Part shown: one piece after another, positions 1-10,886 of the stretch
Layout: every line of letters starts with the position of its first letter
Position numbering within the stretch: the first letter of the stretch is position 1
Source: Tubulanus polymorphus
Taxonomy: Eukaryota > Nemertea > Palaeonemertea > Tubulaniformes > Tubulanidae
Length of the DNA stretch: 64,000 bases
Assembly (NCBI RefSeq): GCF_964204645.1
Contig: NC_134031.1
Span: 1,736,001-1,800,000 of the forward strand
Direction: 5' to 3'
Notes under the pieces: model-generated
What the model was told of the DNA's origin: nothing
Seen by the model: only the letters and a program-made list of their open reading frames with translations
Databases searched by the model: none
Position numbers and translations under genes: made by a program

Positions 1-1640
1 TACAAGACTTACCCACATGAGAAGCCATTTTCTAGATGAACTCTTAAACTTTTTACTGCCTTATTTTATGAAATCTTATGAACTTGTCTTGCATAATTGA
101 CAAAATAAGGTGGTTTCTTACTTGCAAATGCGTCTCACTCAAACCGTGAAGGTGACCATTCTAAATGTGCCTTTTCAATGGTAAGAAAAACAAAACCAGC
201 CTTCAAAAGTAGGCCTTGGATCCGCCTTGCTTTCATTGTAAATATCGGATTATCTTCTTCTATTGTGAGTGTAAAATATTCATAGGCCTATAGAACGTAT
301 ACAATTGTTATATTCATATCAAAGACAAAAAAAAGAATATTTTCATTTTGGAAGTGGGTTTAATTGGTTAAAAGATCAACGATTTTGTAATTGGAGTCGA
401 GGACTCCCATCTCATACCCTCTCTTCAGTAATTCTACTTCAGTGAATGTTTTTGGAACAGAGCATCAGGGACGATTTGTTGTATACATAGCATACATATA
501 TATTTTGTTATGGAAGAGCAATAAAAAATACAAAATTCTTATTTTGAAATGTTTTCGTGTTGTTTACTGCTATATATCCTTAGCCTCCTGTTTCAGAGGA
601 CTTAATGCGGGATCAGGGAAGCATCCTTAGCCTCCTGATTCAGACAGATCACTCAGGGAAGTATCCTTAGCCTCCTGTTTCAGATCAGAGGACTTAATGC
701 GGGAACTCATTGGGAATTCAGTGCATCAGGGAATTCATTGCATCATTCACCAGACGGAGGATTGTCAAGAAGATCAACAGTCAAAACCAACTCCATTTTA
801 ATAGGTTAAACAAAACGAACTAAAAAATTCTGAGATGTTAAATGATTTTATTGTTCAATGTCATGATTAATTATACATAACACAAAAAATAAATTCTGAC
901 TCTTATTGATTATAAACTAACCTCTTAGGCTTCAGATAAATATATGTAAGAAACTAGCTGATTACTGATACCATGAATTCATCGAGACAGATCTAAAGAT
1001 TTGAGGTTTGAGACATCGGGTTTTGACTCGAAATTTGGGTCTTAAAAGACAAAATTGAATGATGCATATAGCATATAATATATAGCACAACAGCTACAGC
1101 GTTAGAGTAATTAATAAGGTGAGGACATTATCAATGGCTGAACAACCAATAAAACAACACCGATATCTCTCAGCAAATGCTCCATCTAAACCTTAGAGAG
1201 AACTGAATACATTGAAAGAGGTAGGAAAATTTTACGATAGTGAATTACACTACCATGAATTAATTATAAAACAAAAGAGTAAAATGCATTTGAAGGGGCT
1301 GCAATATCAATTCTTATGACACTATAAACAAATTAGCCCCATAGTACGAGTGTACGTTTTTGACGACATAAATAAAACATTTATATTCTTAGGAGACAAA
1401 GTTTGCATCATGAATAGTGGTTTGTTTGTTTGCGTTTTAACTGTTACTTCTTACACTAACAATTTTTCAAGGGAATTCAATTCATTTTTTTTGATGATTA
1501 CATAGGCATCACTCTGCAGCCTGTTCCCTGCACCATTTGGACATTTGATTCCTCTGATACATATGCTCGTTCAGAGACTTCATGTTTTCAAAACTTCACA
1601 AAGAGACGTGCTTAATTGAAAATGAACTATAAAGATCCAA
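1..1640. other. left edge without a supported gene
   Basis: No frame gives a convincing exon. The first 40 bases read a zinc-finger-like HEKPF or LTHMRSH in two different frames, and a minus-strand stretch near 1510-1610 reads an acidic/basic tail ending in CREQAAE. Neither has good splice sites or neighbouring exons. The DNA is AT-rich and contains one short tandem repeat, listed separately. Confidence 0.5.
588..705. repeat. short imperfect tandem repeat
   Basis: Three units of roughly 38-40 bp start with CCTTAGCCTCCTG, followed by TTCAG. The first and third share AGAGGACTTAATGCGGGA; the second is shorter and diverged. Nothing suggests coding function. Confidence 0.7.
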
Positions 1641-1867
1641 GGCCCAGTTTTATAGACTGGTATCATCTTTAACTCAATTGGAAATGAATTTAGTAAGCCT
1701 CCAGGTTAAAGTTAATACCAGTCTATAGAACTGGGCCCAGGGGCTGCAGTGGCTGAAAAGTTGGTTAGAGTTAACCAGTGGATAGTTGAAATAGTTGACA
1801 ATTAAGTCTTACTATGGTATTCATCAGCAAGTAATCTTTAACCAACTTTTGAGCAACTGCAGACCCA
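1641..1867. repeat. two adjacent foldback (MITE-like) elements
   Basis: The first, 1641-1737, begins GGCCCAGTTTTATAGACTGG and ends with its near-perfect inverse. The second, 1741-1867, begins with TGCAGTGGCTGAAAAGTTGG and ends with the inverse. Both belong to the dispersed family whose ends resemble CCAGTTnCACAGTT, also seen near 9.7, 13.5, 15.9, 17.3, 30.1, 37.8, 48.4 and 57.5 kb. Confidence 0.75.
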
Positions 1868-2024
1868 GATATTTCATCAGCGCATTGTCAAGACTTTCAC
1901 ATTACTTTTCGAATGCCTGAAGGGCTGCTGATTGACACCTGATTTACATACATAATATTTAGAACATAATGTCAGAAAATAAGCGAGAAATTCCGTATTT
2001 TGTCGTTTGAACGCACAGTTTTTT

Positions 2025-3173
2025 TTACTGGTCCAGCGGTAATCGTTTTATGATGTGAATACCAGAATCGGTATAAACCGGATCGCTGATCTCGTTCTCT
2101 TTCAAATTAAACGACACTTCCTCAAACGGTTTCTGCATTTGGCCACGCCCGAACGGTCCGAGGTCTCCGCCCTTTTTAGCCGACGAACAATCGCTTTCGA
2201 CACTCGCTAGATCAGCGAATGAAACTTCACCAGATACGATACGTCGACGAAATCCTGAAAAATACCGAGACAACAGTGTCACTTCAGACAGCCACTAGAC
2301 GGCGCCACTTCTCCCCTATCTCCTTTTACTGATATACTTATCTCATATTCATCAGACTTAATCTCAATGATGACTTACACTTAGTAAATGGAATAGGCAT
2401 GAATGAGTTTGCAGCAGGTGAATGGAGAACTGTCTTTGTTTCAAATATAAAAATTTATGTTTTTTTTTCACGAATCATGCGTTGTTTAATTAAAACGTGT
2501 GGTCACTAGCCTATATTAATTCCCGAGAGTTTTCCCATTTTTTACCAAAATTTGTCACATTCTCAGACTCTGAGTTTTCCAGGTCAGCAGCCACATTCAC
2601 CAGAACTGTTCATAGGCAAGAATGAAAAATACCTTCTAATATTTCGAGCGCTTCCTCTTTAGATCTGGTGATAACGTCCTCTTTCCACGATGAAGGTCGC
2701 CTCGATTCAGCGTGTTTAACCAATAAATGAGCGCAACGCACCTACAAATATATACCATCATAATATATCCCCCAACGGTCGAGCAACTTACGCTTTTTTG
2801 GTGGGGAAATGGCATATTTCTAAAATAAACAAACCTGATCTGATGCTGGTTCGGTCGGTTTCTCCCACTGACTATGTTTCGTGTATGAATTCAGATAGTA
2901 GACTTTACCTGAGAAAAAAAGGACATTAAGTATTCAAAATTCACACCGTACGATATCGCCCCCTGCCGCCAATTAGGCGAACCAAATACAATTTCAAAGA
3001 CGTTTTTACATAAATAAGGTAATTATACGTGTTAATTTGTTGCTTCGCGTCGACAGAAATGACGGGTACTATTATTTGCATCATCTAATGCAGGTATATG
3101 ATAGGTATTTACCCGTAGACCGGCTATCTTTGGCTATCCATCCGTCGGGTAGCGGTCCAACATTGTCCGCCAT
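2025..3173 (-). CDS. PIN1: peptidyl-prolyl cis-trans isomerase PIN1
   Basis: Four coding exons on the minus strand: 3113-3173, 2835-2908, 2633-2741 and 2025-2254, all GT-AG with matching phases, giving 157 residues (human PIN1 has 163). Residues 7-38 form the WW domain, with W12 and W35, which binds phospho-Ser/Thr-Pro. The parvulin PPIase domain follows from about residue 46. H50 and K54 plus R59/R60 match the catalytic His and the phosphate-binding basic cluster. C104 in DCSSAK is the catalytic cysteine, and S145/H148 lie in SGIHII. The family isomerises phosphorylated Ser/Thr-Pro bonds in nuclear and cytoplasmic signalling proteins. The start ATGGCGGAC has a TISU-like context. PPP1R11 lies head-to-head upstream. 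Identification is very secure. Confidence 0.96.
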
Positions 3174-3676
3174 TTTGATAATTCAATCTGTTACTAACTC
3201 GCCATCTATCGGCAAATGAACGAGCTACTTAATAAAGATGCGGTGACCAGTGAAGAAAAGGAAATAAAAGGCACACAAACTAATTTGCAGCTAAACGGGC
3301 CTGTTGATATTTAGGACTCTAGTAGGGCCTTTGTATCCAAAGTTTTCAATTTAGTCTGTCCAGTGTCGAGCATGTCCAGTGCTGTTTAGCAGGTAACAAG
3401 GAACTTCTCGCGGTTCTCGTTATCAAGTAGGTGGGGACTAAGCGTGTGACACTTATGGCTACCCTAAAAGCAAGCGAAACTCCTATCAACCCAACATTTT
3501 CCCAACAAGGCAAGCCCAACTAAAACAAAAATCAACCACTGAAAGAATTGAATTGATTTTAGATGGCAGCACTAGCCGGTATACGAACCGAAGATTTTTG
3601 CAATAGGGCGAAGTTGTTTTTATTTTGGGTAATTTAGACATTTTCTCGCTGTATTAATCAAAGAAAGCTTGTAAGA
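3174..3676. promoter_or_regulatory. divergent promoter between PIN1 and PPP1R11
   Basis: The 503 bp between the two start codons must contain both 5' UTRs and promoters. I see no TATA box at a convincing place. On the plus strand an upstream ATG at about 3563 (ATGGCAGCA) opens a reading frame of about 24 codons that stops before the PPP1R11 start, so it could act as an upstream ORF if the transcript begins that far out. Shared promoter use is inferred from geometry only. Confidence 0.5.
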
Positions 3677-5242
3677 ATGGCTGAAGGAGGCCATTTGACT
3701 CCTACAGCTGTCGCAGTGTCAGAAACAATCGTTAAGACTGATTCTTCAAGCGATCAGGTAAAAATAGTAAATCAATTCAATTTATTTTAATTTTAAAAAT
3801 TAAAATATTGCAATTAATTTGCCTTTGGAAAACGTGAGGAATTTCCAACTTACTTTTGATTCCAATTTTCCTTTGATCTTGATATCTGTGAGACTGTGTA
3901 TCTATTGAGTTCTGATAATATTTACAGCGTTTAAACTCTGCCCCTGATCTGGACCCGATCTGTCGCCTCCACTCTCTACTCAACTCTGTCCTGTGGACCC
4001 TCCTGTCGCTGGTGGATCTCACTTTTTGAATTTTGATTTGTAGGATTTGCGAAGTCCGAGTGTTGTCCTAAAGTTGCGCAAACCGAAAAACGATCGTAAA
4101 GTATCTTGGACCGACGATACGATAGACAACGAAATGCTCGGGAAAAAGAAATCTAAATGTAAGAATCATGAATATCTCGAAAAATCTTTTTAATTATAAA
4201 CTCGGATTAATTAGTTCTTATCGTTTTACTTTCTGATAATCAGTAATCCGGTATTTTACAAGGCCTAGTAACTCATGGGTAAATCGTTTCTTGAAGCGAA
4301 ATTAATTAAGATTAATCAACGCTGTTTTTCCAAGTGGCAACAAAGCGAGACATCGAAGCAGATAAGAATAGGCTGTAAAGCCTCAGAGTCGAAGTTATCA
4401 GGAAAAAAGTTGAGGGACTTGTCGTGATTGATAGTGAATGGATAAAACCAGTGACCAACTTCACTTTATCTGACAGTATCCGGTTTGCAATACTGGGGTT
4501 GGTCATTGATACTGGTTTTATTTATTCACCCTCAATTATATCATTTCCTATTCTAGTACCTAGCCGTCATTCCACAGTTGTAGGGAACCGGTAACAACAG
4601 CTGGTATTCAGACTAATCATTTCCCGGTGAGTTGAGTCAAAAGCCGCCCTCTGATCTCTTGTTGTTCGTTATTGTAGGTTGTTGTATTTATGAAAAACCA
4701 AAGTTATTCGGAGAATCGTCCGGTGAAGAGGATGATGATGACGATTGTACCGGACATTGTCGCGGTCACAAGAAAAAATGTTTCCGCCCTCAACCGGACT
4801 CAAATCAAAGAGGTCAGTTTTCATTCAACCCACTGAAATAGTTTACTGGATACTGAAACAAGAATCAGGAAATTAAAAGTTTTTCCTAAATTTGGCTGTA
4901 AAATCTGTCATATTTGAGAGTTGACTGGTGTTAGGAATCCACAGAAGATTGGACTGGTTTCACAGATTCTAGTGTATTTTGAGTGGAATTATTGAATTAT
5001 TTGAGTTTCATTTAGCTGACTGAATTACTAGTCTCTAGACCGAAGTAAAGTCAAATTTCATTTGAAGTTAAAAATTGCTCAATTTGTTTCAACTCTATAA
5101 CTTAATTTTGAACGAGAATCAAACAATTTAGTTTAACTATCGTAGAACCAACATTTGATGAATGAAATAATTAGATTCAATTTTCGATTATTTTGTAGGT
5201 GCAGATGATATGGATAATAGTGAACAACCCGGTGAAACGTAG
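3677..5242 (+). CDS. PPP1R11: PPP1R11 (protein phosphatase inhibitor-3 / E3 ligase)
   Basis: Four coding exons: 3677-3757, 4044-4158, 4678-4812 and 5199-5242, giving 124 residues, close to the human protein (126). The family inhibits protein phosphatase 1 and has also been described as a RING-less E3 ubiquitin ligase. Visible hallmarks are the block LKLRKPKNDRKVSWTDDTID (residues 36-55), which includes the PP1-docking KVSW (RVxF-type) motif. Next comes KCCCIYEKPKLFGESS, then an acidic run, then the CTGHCRGHKKK cysteine/histidine segment. The C-terminus is short and polar. A 518-bp repeat begins about 38 bp after the stop, so it probably lies in the 3' UTR. An AATAAA near 6168 is a possible polyadenylation signal. 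Confidence 0.95.
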
Positions 5243-5279
5243 TAAATCAAACTAGTCATCGGTGTGTTCGTCTAAAGCA

Positions 5280-5797
5280 GCACTCAGGTCGCCCTACGAC
5301 GCGACGCAACTGAAGACCACGAGTTGTAACCGCGCTCAGGTCGCTTACAACTAGAACTAGAAGCGACCGGCAGCAACGGGATTGAAACGTTCAACGCTAA
5401 TCAGTGCGCGCTCAGGTCGCCCTACGACCGTCGCTGCAATGCGCGATTCAATTGATCATGTGATCTGTTCAAAATGGCGCCGCCCATGTTCAATTGATCA
5501 TGTGATCTGTTCAAAATGACTATAGTACTTCCCTACAACGCGGAAATCAGTTGCAGTAGCGCTCAGGTCGACAAAAACGCTGTACAACTAGTGGTAGTCG
5601 CTGCGACGCGTTGCTGAAAGTTCAACATGTTCAACTCATAGCGACTGGCAGTTTTTGCGTCGCCGACCCGTCGCTGTCAGTTGTAGACGCGCTCAGGTCG
5701 CTGCGACTGGGGAAAAACCAGTCGCTGACGATCGCTGCCAGTTGCTCGAACCAGTCGCTTCTAGTTGTAGTTGCAGTTGTAAGGGCGACCTGAGTGC
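5280..5797. mobile_element. 518-bp element with CACTCAGGTCGCCC inverted ends
   Basis: The left end GCACTCAGGTCGCCCTA is matched by its inverse at the right end (GGGCGACCTGAGTGC). The interior is unusually GC-rich for the window. It repeats GCTCAGGTCG several times in both orientations, mixed with CGACG/CAACT motifs. A 33-bp sequence around ATTGATCATGTGATCTG is present twice (about 5448-5517). There is no open frame, so this is probably a non-autonomous transposon. I could not define a target-site duplication. Confidence 0.65.
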
Positions 5798-6260
5798 CCC
5801 TTAAGTGTATTAGAGATCATGTTTAGAGACGTGTACAGTTCATTCATTCCTCCGCGTATACTGATAATCATAGAACGTGTGGACTATCATCCGTGTTCTC
5901 CCTCCCTGTTTTACGTACAACGGTTACCAAGGATCGGTGACGATCGGTGAATCGCAGAATTAACGTATCGCGCGCAGGGAATATCAGGGAAACTGCTAGC
6001 CGACTTCATTTACCGAACTGAATCTCGAGATCGGATATTTCCGTATGCAAAATCTTGAGGATTATTTTGATAGAAATTGAGGCAAGCAGGTTCGGGGAGA
6101 AGAGAGAGTCGGTGTTTATTTCAACTGCTGCGCATGTATTACTGCGGTACCAAGTATTGTACCTGAATAAATGATTTAATTGTGCTGAATGAGTGTTGAC
6201 TATAAACGATGTTGTTGTATACTTGTAGCGCGAGTAGTACTGTATGTTACTGTGTAATAC

Positions 6261-6671
6261 CAGGGTCCCTACAACTCCTTGAATCCTTGAAAACTCCTTG
6301 ATTTTTGAATATATTTTTCAAGGTCCTTGAAAATCCTTTAATTTTGAGAAATATCCATAAACTCCTTGAAACTCCTTAAATTCTGGGAAAGTCCTATTAA
6401 AAATTTTCAAAAGGTCCTTTTCAGAAGACAGTGTATTCTATTATTCTTCACTGTGTGACTTGTGAATGAAAGTTGTTTCACTTTGAGATTTAGACATGTA
6501 AAACCAAAACGGCACACACAACAACTGATCAAAATTTGAGAAAAACATGGATTTTGTTTTTGAATTTTCGACTTTTTTTCCTTATATATGACCGCGAAAA
6601 CCTCCTTGAATTTTGAAAATTACTCCTTAAAAAGTCCTTGAATTCTGGATACCAGGAATTGTAGGAACCTT
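6261..6671. mobile_element. about 411-bp hAT-like MITE rich in TCCTTGAA
   Basis: The left end CAGGGTCCCTACAACTCC is inverted at the right end (GGAATTGTAGGAACCTTG). Between them the motif ACTCCTTGAA/TCCTTGAAA recurs many times in both orientations. CAGGG ends are typical of hAT-type elements, but no exact 8-bp target duplication is visible. No coding capacity. Confidence 0.6.
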
Positions 6672-8446
6672 GAATACGAGCCTACCTCGACTTGTGTCAC
6701 GTGTGAATCTCTGTCAAATTGACATTCAATTCCATATCATAGCGATACGTCACGTGTTATACATGGTCTGGTCCTGAAATCTAATATAGAAATAAAGTGA
6801 GGTTCACTGTAGCTGGAGTCGGCCACAGGAACTGCGACATCACAATTGACAATAGTCGTTAAGATACACTATTTGAAAAAACCTGCCGGCCCATTTTACA
6901 GTCGTGACTTAAATGTAACAATGATCTTGAATCTTGAGACTCGTCTTAAGTTGATATGTTTTTTTTTAGAACTAAAAGCGTCTTTGATTGCTACTAGCTC
7001 CAGGTAATTGATACTGAATTTACCGGTATTCGACTATCTATTATCAATTGTGATGAGTCCTCTGTGATGTGTGACACAATGAATTATTTGTGATCTGAGT
7101 CGATCTTTTTGTTTCTTGTTTCTAGAAACCGTGTTTCATCATCAAACGAAACTTGCGCGAAACTCGAAGGTCGATGCATATGTAATATATGTAGAATATT
7201 ATATTCGATAAGTTATTGAATTTGACTGTTTTTAGTTGTTGCGTTCTGATCTCGTTGTAACATTTCGTTATAAAAATCTCAAAATAATTAATCGCGCATC
7301 AGCTTTAATGGAATTACTCCTGCGGCATGTGAGGGTTAATAATAAGATGCCAAAGACGAACGATTGGAAACATCACAAATACAGTATTCTTGATAATGCC
7401 GGTATTCAGTGACTGTTAGAGTTGAACACTCTGAAGTGAATTTTGAAATGATACTTGACCTCTTTTGCCTCAGCTGGCCTGTTCCACGGTATAAACTTCG
7501 GTTCAGACTATATTGATTTAGACTCATCACTTCCGTGGAGCTGGGTCATTTTTTGTTGTTATCGAGTTTTAATTGATTGAAACAAATTGTATTGATTAAA
7601 TTATACCTGTCTATATGTATATATATATATATAATGTAATAATCATTATCAATTGTAATTAGCTTTTATACAAATAGACTAATTTACCCCAAATTACAAT
7701 TTTTGAGTTATAATTTTTCCCCTTTCCGGTGAAGGTTTTAAGGATTCCTCCGGTGACCTAGTTTGATGTGGTGGGGTAAGCATATCCTCGCTTGCCAGGG
7801 TTAGATTGCCTCCTGCCGAAGCTCATAGTGATGTAAGCTAAACGATGGCAAGCAAAGATACGAAAGGATTTCTTGACTTGTAAATCTCGTGGAAGATTCT
7901 GTTAGAGGTGACAACAACCGAAAAAATTGAAAAGGTTTTTGTGTACTGTAATGACATACACCGATTTTAATATTCATGTAAATATAAATGAGTCGGAACA
8001 TCTTAACAGAGTGACACCAGTCATTATTAACAAACCGCGACCAAAGGGTTAAAACGCTGGTGATAATATGTGTGTAAATGACATAAAATAGGGCAAACGC
8101 TGATCTTTGAACATAAATTAAGCACTTGGTTTAAAACTTTTCAACATTTTTTTAAAGTTTTCGCGAAAAAAATTGCATTCAAATAAATATCTAACATCAC
8201 CTGAGTTTGCACTGCATAAATAAATGCATCAAGAGAATTTGAATTTCGCGAGAAAACGTTGGAAAGTGGGATTCTAATTTTTGATACTTCATTATATACG
8301 TCTTTATAGAATTTGAGCACAATTTATGAATTTCAAACAGTTTTAAGCAAAGATCTCAAGGTTTTCTGAGTGCATACAAAATTTAAATCGACACTAGCTA
8401 CTAGTAATATTGATATGAGAATTGTAGATATTATTTAACTGTGGAT
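6672..8446. other. intergenic, AT-rich, repeat remnants
   Basis: No gene found. Contains a half copy of the foldback family near 6890-6960 (ending GTCGTGACTTAA), a short AT microsatellite near 7617-7633, and at 7785-7840 a sequence that recurs at 40271-40327 (see findings). Confidence 0.5.
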
Positions 8447-10620
8447 TTAGAACGTTTCTTCTTTGCTTTCGACGACATCTCCAAGCCATTTCAAATACGC
8501 CGGGTTACCTTGATCGATCTGAAAATATCAATTACAATCATTAAAAACTTCATTTATGCTTCAGCAATCTAAAGACGTGTTCTAAACTTTCTACTCAAGA
8601 GAATAGTAATGAATGTATCTGATATAAAAAACTACCTTTGAAGTGATCACTTCAGCTACGTCATATGGATGGTTAATTCTGAAAATAAACATCGAAAGAT
8701 TTGACATCTTTTATCTCTATATCTAAACATAGCATTCATTTATTTCCAGTAGACAAAATGTCATTTTTCGTATTTGTTCTTTCTTTGTATAACAAAAGCA
8801 CTAGTAAAACCATGGACTCGATTCGTCTTGTGGTAAAAAAAAACAAGTTATATTTAGCAAATTGAAGAAATGAATAGAATATGAATAGAAAGAAATTGAA
8901 GAATATTCAATTGGTTTTGGTATTTATAAATACATGTATACACTGTGGCAGCGACATTGAGTTCAAATAAAAGATCAAGGAATACAAAATTCCATGATAT
9001 TTCTCCGACTCTTGACCAAAAACATCCTAATTGAATTATATAATATCTTCAGTGGAAGCTGTTTTTCATCAAGAGGTTCCTGTAAGTGTCACTCATCACC
9101 AGCAAGAACAACATGACATTAAAAATTCAAATTCCCTGAGTTTTCCTGGTTTTCAAGAAGAGTCAGAACTCTCTGAAGGGAAAAGAATCTGCAATTCCCT
9201 GATCTGTATGAACCCTGATTTAAGGTCATTTTTCTGAATCCAAGCAAAGTTTTTCATCAACAAAATAACAGCATAACTTACTTTACATATTCGGTCATAT
9301 CATTAACTCTAGTTGTTCGTGTTTTGATCATCTATTCAAAAAAGATAATTGAGAATCAATCTTTCTGAAAGTGAAACAACTTAAACAGTATAGCAGCGGC
9401 AGTAGTTAGTTACCTAATCGTTGGTGGTAAGCTTTTTATAATCGGATGGGCTTATACCAACGTGAAAATATCCGATCGTGAAACTAAACCACAGACAGGT
9501 TACTGACTACAGCGGCAGCAGCAGTATCTCTTACTTACCAATAGAATTTCTTCATCAGTTTTGACTTCTCCTTCCCATTCATAAACTGATTCAACTTTAG
9601 GAATTATATTTACACAGGCAGCTAATTTATTTTTCACCAAACCGCTAAAAATGAAAACAAAAATTATGCCACTGACCTTGGATAAAAGAGCAGGATCCAG
9701 TTCCACAGTTCGGGGTTAAGATTTGACCCTGAGTTAACTCATTGAAAATGAACTAACTTTAACTCAGAGTACAACTGTGGAACTGGGTCCAGATGATTAG
9801 GGTTAGTGTCGAGTTTCAACTTGGCTTGTGAGGACATGGGGTGGCCTAGCTCTGTCAGTTATACCTGATATTGTTGTTAAAATGACCACCAGACGGGCAG
9901 CTGAACTTTTAACTTCAATTCATACGGAAACATATCATTGATAAAATCTTTCAGGGTATCAAGTCTTTTTTCTTCATTCAACTTGAGTTAAGTATTAGAC
10001 TTTTTGTACACAGCATAAAATGGATTCAAAATCAATTTTATTTCAGCTGTCCATCTGTGCTCATCATTTTAACACTTATACCAGGTATGAATTACTACTA
10101 AAACTGAATGAATTATAGCACCCAACATCTGTTCAAAGCAAGTCTAAATAGACTTTGGCTGATTAACCCTACAGTTGCGGTTTGTCTCTCAATTTTCTCT
10201 TCATACTTACCTCGCAATGGTCTTAGCTTTTTCCATATTAGGGCACGTCACGTAAGCGATGGAATACGTTCCCGATGACGGTACTGTCGTCGCATAGCCG
10301 GATTTCGTAGCCATAGTTACTGCTGCGTGTCGAACTAATGATACTAAATTTGGCATAAAAATCGACAACAACAGAGTAAGACTTATCTGAAAAACAAATA
10401 CAGAAAACACTTAAACATGTTAAAATACCCTGTCAAAAAAGGTCATAAAAATAAAATAGTTTTTTCAATTTATGTTTGACAAAAATGACAGTGACTGGAA
10501 GGATGTCCTTAATTTGATTAAATATACATCGCAATGCATTTGAATGCAATCATTGTATGAGTTTCTTGGCTTATTATTGCTTACCCAAAATATAAGACAA
10601 CCCTTCAATCTAGCTGTCAT
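8447..10620 (-). CDS. CUTA: CutA divalent-cation tolerance protein homologue
   Basis: Six exons on the minus strand: 10585-10620, 10211-10386, 9539-9644, 9282-9331, 8636-8678 and 8447-8518. All phases agree, giving 160 residues. The core matches animal CUTA: SIAYVTCPNMEKAKTIA, then GLVKNKLAACVNIIPKVESV, YEWEGEV, a KTRTTR segment, INHPYDVAEVI and a final GNPAYLKWLGDVVES. The family forms a trimeric ferredoxin-like fold. In bacteria it is linked to copper tolerance; in animals to acetylcholinesterase anchoring and metal handling. The N-terminus is hydrophobic (CLIFWISLTLLLSIF), as in secretory-targeted CUTA isoforms. An internal ATG (HAAVTMATKSG) could give a cytosolic form. It shares a short divergent promoter with the acyltransferase gene. 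Confidence 0.93.
9693..9790. repeat. foldback element in CUTA intron
   Basis: Begins GGATCCAGTTCCACAGTT and ends with the inverse AACTGTGGAACTGGGTCC. Inside are AACTCA/TGAGTT blocks that also pair. This is the clearest copy of the family. Confidence 0.8.
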
Positions 10621-10886
10621 CTATTGAATATCTCAATCGGTGTATTAGCCTATACAAACAGAACCGGAAGTACGCGAGTAAATATTTGGGGAATTCCCAG
10701 TTGGTGCTGCCACCTAGAATCAAGATGGCGGCGCCCATGAATTTCCAAAAATAAAACATTTTTCGTCGAAATTTCGAACATTTCCGGCTCCGGTCATAGG
10801 AGAGACCCAGATTTGAGATTGTGAAATATGTCTTCATCGTCTGGATAAACAGTAGAAACAAAGATCCACGCGAGACAGTGAATAAA
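10621..10886. promoter_or_regulatory. 266-bp divergent promoter with TISU/YY1 motif and uORF
   Basis: Lies between the CUTA and acyltransferase start codons. At 10721 on the plus strand is CAAGATGGCGGC, a full match to the published TISU consensus (SAASATGGCGGC), which also fits a YY1 site. Its ATG at 10725 opens a nine-codon frame ending TAA at 10752-10754, upstream of the acyltransferase start at 10887. Function is inferred from the motif only. Confidence 0.6.

Noticed and set aside
1-60. Zinc-finger-like HEKPF / LTHMRSH at the left edge
   Set aside because: The two motifs are in different frames and no cysteine pair is present; too short at a window boundary to support a call.
1500-1625. 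Minus-strand stretch reading MKSLNEHMYQRNQMSKWC and ending REQAAE-stop
   Set aside because: Looks protein-like, but no acceptable acceptor is visible just upstream and the family is not recognised. Could be the last exon of a gene or a relic; left uncalled.
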